The translations under genes were made by a program, and so were the position numbers. This document shows, piece after piece, positions 1 to 4,389 of a stretch of DNA of 5,014 bases. Source of the stretch: Marinobacter sp. (GTDB taxonomy: Bacteria; Pseudomonadota; Gammaproteobacteria; Pseudomonadales; Oleiphilaceae). The first letter of the stretch is position 1, and every line of letters starts with the position of its first letter. The stretch is from NCBI GenBank assembly GCA_017643965.1, contig JAEPMM010000271.1:1-5014 (forward strand), in the 5' to 3' direction. The notes below the pieces were generated by a model, which ran no database searches, was not told the origin of the DNA, and saw only the letters and a program-made list of their open reading frames with translations.

Positions 1-667
1 GCACCCGGTAGCGCAGGCCCCGTGACGGGCCGGTGCCCTCCACGGTGCAGGTTTTGCGGTTCACCCGGATGATGTCACCGCAGTGCCGGCGGCGACCGTT
101 GCCGAACTGAACGCGGTCGCCCACCTGCCAGTTGGCCATCAGTTGCTGCGGGCGAACCCCTTCAAAGCGCTGATGGGGCAATTCGATTCCCGCGGCACGT
201 GCGCGATGCTGCAAATCATCCCGCGTGGCCGCGGCACCTCCGCTGGCGTGCAACTGATCCAGAATCTCGTAGAAGTGCCGGTTGTGCACCGAGCCGCGAA
301 AGCGCTTGCCCGCGCTGTGTTGCAACAGGTGGGCAAACTCGTGGCAACAGGTGTGTGCCAGCAGGTTCAGTGTGGTCAACTCGCCGCCAAAATACCCCCG
401 CTGCTGGATCTCCCGTCCGGACAACCAGCCAGACGCAGACTGGGCCTGATGTTTGGCGATGATCATGCGCACCCCATAGGTGATCTGGTGCTGTTTTTCG
501 CGAGGATCAAAGCGATGGTAGGTGGCCTGGCCTGAGCCGACACGGCAATGCAGCGAGGTGGCTCTGGACTGCTTTTGTATCCGGGGCTCTGCCGGTGCCC
601 AGAGAACCTGTAGGGTGGTGTCGCACATCAAGGTGCCAATGGCACGTGCGGTGTTCTGTTCGGGCAT
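1..667 (-). CDS. SprT-like zinc metallopeptidase, 3' end outside the window
   Basis: Reading the minus strand from ATG 667-665 gives 222 codons with no stop before the window edge, so the C-terminus is missing. An in-frame TGA upstream (about 703) bounds the gene. The zinc-metallopeptidase motif HEFAH is at about residues 109-113, preceded by TCC and followed by LLQHSAGKRFRGSVHNRHF, whose last His (about 131) is the likely third zinc ligand, as in the SprT-like family. The visible C-terminal part (from about residue 180: VGDRVQFGNG, then GDIIRVNRKTCTVEG) resembles a small beta-barrel seen in many bacterial SprT-like proteins. The four-cysteine zinc ribbon of E. coli SprT is not visible. No signal peptide is seen, so it is probably cytosolic; its substrate is unknown. 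The ribosome binding site is weak. The 75 bp up to the hcp terminator should hold its promoter, but I see no convincing -35/-10 pair. The gene is unrelated in function to its neighbours as far as I can tell. Confidence 0.82.
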   Translation of the reverse strand, partial: MPEQNTARAIGTLMCDTTLQVLWAPAEPRIQKQSRATSLHCRVGSGQATYHRFDPREKQHQITYGVRMIIAKHQAQSASGWLSGREIQQRGYFGGELTTLNLLAHTCCHEFAHLLQHSAGKRFRGSVHNRHFYEILDQLHASGGAAATRDDLQHRARAAGIELPHQRFEGVRPQQLMANWQVGDRVQFGNGRRRHCGDIIRVNRKTCTVEGTGPSRGLRYRV

Positions 668-743
668 CGTCAATCCGCTACAACCAGGAGGGCTCAAAAT
701 TCAAGCGTGTGGCGTAGATGATACCGTCAGTTGGGGGCCGGGT

Positions 744-777
744 AAAAACAACAACGGCCAGCATAAGCTGGCCGTTG
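744..777 (-). terminator. Intrinsic terminator of hcp
   Basis: Positions 752-761 and 768-777 are perfect 10-bp inverted repeats (CAACGGCCAG / CTGGCCGTTG), with a possible eleventh C-G pair and a short ATAA-type loop. On the minus strand the stem is followed by TTGTTTTT (751-744). It lies 22 nt past the hcp stop codon and is the right shape and orientation to end the hcp transcript before the SprT-like gene. The plus strand lacks a T-tract, so it is one-directional. Confidence 0.9.
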
Positions 778-799
778 GTCTGGCAACGTTCGGCAGCGA

Positions 800-1318
800 T
801 TACGCCTCGAACGGCGAACGCCAGTCGTCAGCACCGGAAGTGCCGGCAACGGCGTGCTCCCAGGTTACCTTACGGTAGGCTACAGATACTTCCACCAGCT
901 GGGTGAACTCGGCCTTGGCCGGATCCTGGCAGTGGGGCATCTTGCAGTCGATGTTGATGATGGTGGCGTCTTCCAGAATGGTCGAGAAGAAATGCTCCTG
1001 CTTGCCTTCAACAGAGGTGCGGTACCACTTCATTTCAACTTTCGGCAGCATTTCACCGGAAGCCAGGGCGTTGTACATCAGCGGGGTGGCTTTGTTCAGG
1101 GCCGCGGTGAACTTGAACGGCTTGTGAACGCGCTGACCAGCAGGCTGACCGGACTGGGGATCCGTCGGAACGGTTACAACGTGGCTGAATTCCTGGACCA
1201 GTACTTCGTCTTCGTGGCCTTCAACGTAGATGTTGCCGACGGAATCGGACGTGAATGCGCCCGCAGTGATGTTTCCCTGGGTTTGGCCTTCGATGCTGAT
1301 ATAACAAGGAGTTGGCAT
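800..1318 (-). CDS. hcp: Type VI secretion tube protein Hcp
   Basis: This 172-residue protein starts MPTPCYISIEG and matches the Hcp1 family along its whole length. Recognisable blocks include QTQGNITAG (12-20), VEGHEDEVLVQ (32-42), VPTDPQSGQPAGQRVHKPF (50-68), KWYRTSVEGKQEHFF (97-111), MPHCQDPAK (127-135) and the C-terminal SGADDWRSPFEA. From memory, both length and sequence are close to Vibrio cholerae Hcp (172 aa). Hcp forms hexameric rings that stack into the inner tube of the contractile injection machine and are themselves secreted. I chose the ATG at 1318 because a GGAG sits 6 nt upstream (1328-1325) and the family begins MPTPCY. The in-frame ATG at 1330 would add MEQT and has no ribosome binding site. 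The gene has its own sigma-54-like promoter and its own terminator, so it is a monocistronic unit. No sheath, baseplate, VgrG or effector gene is visible nearby. Confidence 0.97.
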   Translation of the reverse strand: MPTPCYISIEGQTQGNITAGAFTSDSVGNIYVEGHEDEVLVQEFSHVVTVPTDPQSGQPAGQRVHKPFKFTAALNKATPLMYNALASGEMLPKVEMKWYRTSVEGKQEHFFSTILEDATIINIDCKMPHCQDPAKAEFTQLVEVSVAYRKVTWEHAVAGTSGADDWRSPFEA

Positions 1319-1324
1319 AGTCTG

Positions 1325-1328
1325 CTCC
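1325..1328 (-). promoter_or_regulatory. Ribosome binding site that decides the hcp start
   Basis: GGAG on the minus strand, 6 nt before the ATG at 1318-1316. It overlaps codons 1-2 of the alternative start at 1330, so it can serve only the downstream ATG. Confidence 0.75.
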
Positions 1329-1351
1329 ATGACGTGTGAGTGAGTAATGTC

Positions 1352-1368
1352 CCCGGGCTCTTCCCTGG
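1352..1368 (-). other. Possible 5'-end hairpin in the hcp leader
   Basis: The minus strand reads CCAGGG-AAGAG-CCCGGG, which folds into a stem with one A-G mismatch and a 5-nt loop. If transcription starts near 1372, as the sigma-54 element predicts, this stem lies almost at the 5' end of the mRNA, where hairpins are known to slow RNA decay. That would suit a highly expressed tube protein. It is short and could be chance. Confidence 0.3.
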
Positions 1369-1382
1369 ACGACCTGAGTAAT

Positions 1383-1398
1383 TACAAGAGCTGTGCCA
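1383..1398 (-). promoter_or_regulatory. Sigma-54 (-24/-12) promoter of hcp
   Basis: The minus strand reads TGGCAC-AGCTC-TTGTA, against the RpoN consensus TGGCAC-N5-TTGCW. The -24 block is perfect, the GG-to-G(C/T) spacing of 10 bp is correct, and the only mismatch is T for C at -12. The predicted transcription start is near 1372, giving a leader of about 54 nt. Sigma-54 control of hcp through a VasH-type enhancer-binding protein is established in Vibrio cholerae and other T6SS bacteria. Confidence 0.72.
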
Positions 1399-1463
1399 GT
1401 TCAAGAAATGCTATAAAAAACAGTGAGTAGGGTTTTTCCGGTCGTGTGGCAGGCTGTGCTGAG

Positions 1464-1475
1464 GCAAGACATTGC
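1464..1475. promoter_or_regulatory. Candidate enhancer dyad 1 upstream of hcp
   Basis: The sequence GCAA-GACA-TTGC is a perfect dyad centred about 97 bp before the predicted hcp start. It has the same form and spacer length as the dyad at 1505-1516. The position is right for a sigma-54 activator site. The binding protein is not identified. Confidence 0.45.
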
Positions 1476-1502
1476 TTCGGGGCGGGCGAGAGTTTGCTGG
1501 GT

Positions 1503-1518
1503 GGGCAACAAATTGCCC
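1503..1518. promoter_or_regulatory. Candidate enhancer dyad 2 upstream of hcp
   Basis: GGGCAA-CAAA-TTGCCC is a 6+6 dyad containing the GCAA-N4-TTGC core (1505-1516). It is centred about 138 bp before the predicted hcp start and 41 bp, about four helical turns, from dyad 1. As RNA it would also fold into a 6-bp hairpin 27 nt after the kinase stop codon, but no T-tract follows on the minus strand, so it is a poor intrinsic terminator. Both readings remain possible. Confidence 0.45.
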
Positions 1519-1545
1519 GTCAGTGGCCAAGCCTTGCGGATGCCG

Positions 1546-3273
1546 TCAGCGCAAGGCGAGGGAGGCCAGTAGCGCCAGCAGCAACACGGCGGAAACGCCC
1601 TGCCAGAACACCACCGGGTGGCGCTCGATCAGCGGCGGCCGATGCCTGCTGCGCCAGCCGGGGTTGGGGTGGCGCAGATCAAACAGGAACTCGGACAACG
1701 CCGGGTAGCGTTTGTGGGGCTCAGGGTGCACGGCCCGCTCGATGGCGTCGTCCACCCAGGCAGGCACGTCATGGCGGTAGAGCCGGGCTGGCCGGTAACC
1801 GAGCTTGCGCAGCTGGCGCCGATCAGACAGTTTTGGCACGTCGGCCTCGTAGGGCAGGCGTCCGGTCAGCATCTGATAGGCAATAACGCCGAGGGAAAAC
1901 AGGTCCGCCGACCAACTGCCGGCCTCTCCCAGAAACGTTTCCGGCGCACTGTACAGCGCCGCACCCCGGGGATGCGTGGTTTCATCGTGACCGTCGATCT
2001 CCTGCAGGCCCGCCACCCGCGTGGCACCGAAGTCGATCAGCGTCACGGTGCCATGGGCATCGAGCAGAACGTTCTCGGGTTTCAGATCCTGGTGCACCAT
2101 TTCCAGCCGGTGAAAGGCCCGCAGGCCTTTACCGATCTGCTCAATCAGGTCCCGTACCCGATTCAGATCCGGTGCCGGGTTATCCAGCATCCACTGCCGC
2201 AGGGTGGTGCCCTCAACAAACTCGGTGGCGAGATACAGGTAACTTGGCGGGTGGGCCGACGCGAAAGGACGAACAACGTGGGGATTGCGAACCCGCTCGG
2301 CAATCCACTGCTCGGCCAGAAACTGCTCCAGATAGCGCGGGTTGTCACGCAGCTCCATGGACGGCACTTTCAGCGCCACCGGTCGCTGGCTGGCTTCATC
2401 CACCGCCTGGTAGACATGGCTGCGGCTGCTGGCGTGGATCTGCCGCACAATCCGATAGCCGTCGAGGGTCTGGCCCGGCGACAGTTCCGGGGCAAACGGC
2501 AGATCACCCAGCTGCCGGTGAAGCTCACTGCTGTCGCGTTCGCGGGGAACCGAGTCGATGCGGATGATCTGGGCAGTGAGATTATCCTCGCTGCCCTGCT
2601 CCAGCGCTTTGGCGGCCAGCATTTGCGCGGCTACGGTCAGATCACTGCCGGCTCCACAGATAATGGTGGCCATGTCCCGCTCGCTCAGGTGTTCGTGAAC
2701 GCCGTCGGTGGTCAGCAGAAAGGTGTCTCCGGCCTGAATGGGCAGGCTCAGATAGTCGATATCCAGCTGATGGCCGATGCCCAGCGCACGGGTCAGACAG
2801 CTTTCATCCGCCGACAACCAGAGCCGGTGGTCCGTGGTGAGCTGTTCCAGGCTGCCGTCATGAACCCGGTAGATGCGCGCATCACCAATGTGGAACAGAT
2901 GGGCGGTGGCGGATTTCAGCACCATTACGCTCAGGGTGCAGACATAGCCGCGGTCGCGGTCGTAGCGGTACTGGCTCTGGCGGGTCTGGGCGTGCAGCCA
3001 GGCGTTGGTGGCCCGTAACACCCGCTGGGCCGACTGTTTGACCGACCAGCTGTCCGGGGTCGAAAAGTAATCACTGAGGAAACCCGCCACCGCGGATTCA
3101 CTGGCGACCTGACTGACGTTGCTGGAGCTGATTCCGTCTGCGATGGCCACCGCAATGCCCTTGCTGCGGAGCTGATGGTTTTCGGGAACCAGCACGCCAT
3201 GAAAATCCTGGTTCACCGGTTTGCGGCCAGCCTCCGAGTGCTGGCCGCAGGTGATGGACAGGGCGTCCGTCAT
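1546..3273 (-). CDS. Membrane-anchored PP2C phosphatase / Ser-Thr protein kinase fusion
   Basis: This 575-residue protein joins two opposing enzymes. The N-terminal PP2C phosphatase (about 5-242) keeps its metal-site motifs: NQD at 21-23, ADG at 45-47, IGDARIYR at 129-136, TTDGV at 188-192 and SEDN at 228-231. The kinase domain (about 272-535) shows VALKVP with Lys302, HQDLKPEN with Asp396, Lys398 and Asn401, DFG at 414-416, APE at 443-445 and DLFSLGVIAYQMLTG from 457. The ATP loop lacks its usual glycines, and HQD replaces HRD. One hydrophobic helix (about 555-573) ends the protein, so both enzyme domains should face the cytoplasm as a tail-anchored protein. The start lies 10 nt past the FNT stop codon with no clear ribosome binding site, suggesting translational coupling. 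From memory, similar fusions sit in nitrate-assimilation clusters of Pseudomonas (around PA1782), which fits this operon. T6SS also uses a kinase/phosphatase pair (PpkA/PppA), but as separate proteins. Its substrate is unknown. Confidence 0.93.
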   Translation of the reverse strand: MTDALSITCGQHSEAGRKPVNQDFHGVLVPENHQLRSKGIAVAIADGISSSNVSQVASESAVAGFLSDYFSTPDSWSVKQSAQRVLRATNAWLHAQTRQSQYRYDRDRGYVCTLSVMVLKSATAHLFHIGDARIYRVHDGSLEQLTTDHRLWLSADESCLTRALGIGHQLDIDYLSLPIQAGDTFLLTTDGVHEHLSERDMATIICGAGSDLTVAAQMLAAKALEQGSEDNLTAQIIRIDSVPRERDSSELHRQLGDLPFAPELSPGQTLDGYRIVRQIHASSRSHVYQAVDEASQRPVALKVPSMELRDNPRYLEQFLAEQWIAERVRNPHVVRPFASAHPPSYLYLATEFVEGTTLRQWMLDNPAPDLNRVRDLIEQIGKGLRAFHRLEMVHQDLKPENVLLDAHGTVTLIDFGATRVAGLQEIDGHDETTHPRGAALYSAPETFLGEAGSWSADLFSLGVIAYQMLTGRLPYEADVPKLSDRRQLRKLGYRPARLYRHDVPAWVDDAIERAVHPEPHKRYPALSEFLFDLRHPNPGWRSRHRPPLIERHPVVFWQGVSAVLLLALLASLALR

Positions 3274-3283
3274 GATTGGCGTA

Positions 3284-4102
3284 TCAGCTGGCGTGGGCCA
3301 TGCGCTTGGGGGCTGTGCGCACGTGGGTGGCGTAGAGTGTCAGGCCGGTGAACGAGAGCCCGCCAACCAGGTTGCCCAGCACGGTGGGGATTTCGTTCCA
3401 GACGAAGTAATCCATCACCGAGAATTCGCCGCCCATCATGATGGCGAAGGGGAACAGGAACATATTGACGATGGAATGCTCGAAGCCCATGTAGAAGAAC
3501 AGCATGATGGGCATCCACATGGCCAGCACCTTGCCCGGTACGGTGGTGGAGATCATCGCGCCCACTACGCCCATGGAGACCATCCAGTTGCACAGCATGC
3601 CCCGCAGGAAAATGGTCAGCCAGCCGGCGACACCGTATTCGGCGTACCCCAGGGTGCGCTCCTTGCCGACACTGGCGATTTTGTCACCCACCGCACCGGG
3701 GTCGGTGTTGAATCCGTAGGTAAAAACAAACGCCATGATCAGGGCAACGGTCAATGCGCCGCCGAAGTTGCCGAGAAACACCCAGCCCCAGTTACGCAGA
3801 ATGGCTTTGGGGGTCACGCCCGGGCGCTTGTCCAGCAGGGCCAGGGGGGTGAGCATGAACACGCCGGTCAACAGGTCAAAACCCATCAGGTAGAGCATGC
3901 AGAAGCCCACGGGAAACAGCATGGCACCCACCAGCGGGCTGCCGGTCTGGACGGCGACGGTAATCGCGAACACTGCGGCCAAAGCAAGAATGGCACCGGC
4001 CATGAAGGCGCGAATCAGCACGTCCCGGGTGGCCATGTAGATTTTCGACTCGCCTGCGTCCACCATTTTAGTGGTGAATTCGGAAGGTAGGATGTAGGAC
4101 AT
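3284..4102 (-). CDS. Formate/nitrite transporter (FNT) family channel, probably for nitrite
   Basis: The 272-residue product is a typical FNT inner-membrane channel with about six membrane segments (roughly 30-52, 58-80, 104-130, 158-182, 190-222, 236-260). Family marks include LFPVGFCMLYLMGFDLLTG (62-80), GNFGG (111-115), RGMLCNWMVSMG (167-178), the pore histidine in MGFEHSIVNMF (His209) and NEIPTVLGNLVGG (236-248). FNT proteins form pentamers passing formate, nitrite or similar small anions. Sequence alone does not fix the substrate, but the NtrC/sigma-54/ANTAR-like control region favours nitrite uptake for assimilation (a NirC-like role). The start at 4102 has AGAGGA 7 nt upstream and begins MSYILPSEF. 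An in-frame ATG at 4249 would add 49 residues, but it falls inside the promoter and reads through the terminator stem, so I reject it. It forms an operon with the phosphatase-kinase 10 nt downstream. Nitrite reductase genes, expected nearby in such clusters, are absent. Confidence 0.93.
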   Translation of the reverse strand: MSYILPSEFTTKMVDAGESKIYMATRDVLIRAFMAGAILALAAVFAITVAVQTGSPLVGAMLFPVGFCMLYLMGFDLLTGVFMLTPLALLDKRPGVTPKAILRNWGWVFLGNFGGALTVALIMAFVFTYGFNTDPGAVGDKIASVGKERTLGYAEYGVAGWLTIFLRGMLCNWMVSMGVVGAMISTTVPGKVLAMWMPIMLFFYMGFEHSIVNMFLFPFAIMMGGEFSVMDYFVWNEIPTVLGNLVGGLSFTGLTLYATHVRTAPKRMAHAS

Positions 4103-4120
4103 AGAATTTTCCTCTGGCAC

Positions 4121-4171
4121 AAAAAAAGGCGTCGCTCCGTAGCTTGCCGGGGCAAGTACGAAGCAGACGCC
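4121..4171 (-). terminator. Leader terminator (attenuator) before the FNT gene
   Basis: On the minus strand GGCGTC pairs with GACGCC, then GCTTCGTA with TACGGAGC (one G-T wobble), then CTTGC with GCAAG around a CCCG loop. That is 19 bp with two single-base bulges. Seven T (4127-4121) follow directly. It ends 5 nt before the AGAGGA ribosome binding site of the FNT gene, so it would stop transcription of the operon's own mRNA unless prevented. This placement marks a regulated attenuator, not the end of an upstream gene, because TonB already has a terminator at 4283-4312. Confidence 0.88.
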
Positions 4172-4230
4172 GTTGTCTGGTAGTCGGGTGATCTGAGAAC
4201 CGGCCCTGGCCAATGTCGTTGCTGCCAGGG
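4164..4230 (-). promoter_or_regulatory. ANTAR-type antiterminator leader RNA (two hexaloop stem-loops)
   Basis: Two stem-loops precede the attenuator. P1 (4230-4204) pairs CCCTGG with CCAGGG, then CAG with TTG across one bulged G, and shows the loop AACGAC closed by a C-A mismatch. P2 (4179-4164) is CAGAC-AACGGC-GTCTG, a clean 5-bp stem and hexaloop. Both loops have A at position 1 and G at position 4, the recognition marks of ANTAR proteins such as NasR and NasT. The 3' arm of P2 (4168-4164) lies wholly in the 5' arm of the terminator, so the two folds exclude each other. Binding that holds P2 would let transcription proceed into the channel gene. Weak points are the imperfect P1 closing pair and a 24-nt linker. 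No nasT gene is in the window. Confidence 0.68.
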
Positions 4231-4249
4231 TGGTTGCTGCGGTAAACAA

Positions 4250-4265
4250 AGCAGGGACTGTGCCA
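4250..4265 (-). promoter_or_regulatory. Sigma-54 (-24/-12) promoter of the FNT-kinase operon
   Basis: The minus strand reads TGGCAC-AGTCC-CTGCT, against TGGCAC-N5-TTGCW. Only one T differs, and both invariant dinucleotides, GG and GC, are present 10 bp apart. The predicted start is near 4239-4240, so the leader is about 137 nt and begins just before the P1 stem-loop. Confidence 0.8.
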
Positions 4266-4282
4266 TCCCCGAAAACTTCAGT

Positions 4283-4312
4283 AAAAACCTTTTATGTCAG
4301 ACAAATAAAAGG
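4283..4312 (-). terminator. Intrinsic terminator of tonB
   Basis: CCTTTTAT pairs with ATAAAAGG (8 bp, 9-nt loop), followed by TTTTT on the minus strand. It lies about 80 nt past the tonB stop codon and 17 bp before the -24 element of the next operon, insulating the FNT genes from tonB transcription. The stem is AT-rich, so it is moderate in strength. Confidence 0.75.
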
Positions 4313-4350
4313 CTCAGGCCCGGGTTGCCCCGATCACCTTGATGTCTCCG

Positions 4351-4367
4351 TGCACCGATCCGGTGCG
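4351..4367. promoter_or_regulatory. NtrC binding site (enhancer) for the FNT operon
   Basis: TGCACC-GATCC-GGTGCG matches the NtrC consensus TGCACC-N5-GGTGCA at 11 of 12 defined bases. Its centre (4359) is about 120 bp upstream of the predicted sigma-54 start, the usual enhancer distance. It lies in the 3' untranslated part of tonB, before that gene's terminator. A half-site TGCACT (4420-4415) inside tonB could be a weak partner. Confidence 0.72.
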
Positions 4368-4389
4368 GTCGGTCAGCGCGTGCTGCAAC

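Noticed and set aside
83..535. Plus-strand open frame (150 codons) opposite the SprT-like gene
   Set aside because: The minus strand carries the HEFAH peptidase motif in an uninterrupted frame; the plus-strand product has no recognisable features.
686..692. Plus-strand AGGAGGG resembling a strong Shine-Dalgarno sequence
   Set aside because: No start codon follows at a usable distance, and it lies in the upstream region of a minus-strand gene.
668..742. TTGAAT / TGTAGC as a sigma-70 promoter for the SprT-like gene
   Set aside because: Only three of six -10 bases match, and the start would fall almost on the ATG.
1319..1330. Longer hcp start at ATG 1330 (adds MEQT)
   Set aside because: There is no ribosome binding site before it, whereas GGAG is correctly spaced for ATG 1318 and the family begins MPTPCY.
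1618..3018. Long plus-strand open frame (466 codons) opposite the phosphatase-kinase gene
   Set aside because: It lies wholly antisense to a gene with intact PP2C and kinase motifs, shows no recognisable domain, and is typical of GC-rich antisense frames.
3221..4090. Plus-strand open frame (289 codons) rich in His, Gly and Gln opposite the FNT gene
   Set aside because: Its composition is what antisense reading of hydrophobic membrane codons produces, and it has no ribosome binding site or family resemblance.
4103..4249. Longer FNT start at ATG 4249
   Set aside because: The added codons fall in the sigma-54 promoter edge, the stem-loops and the terminator. The family-like N-terminus and the ribosome binding site belong to the ATG at 4102.
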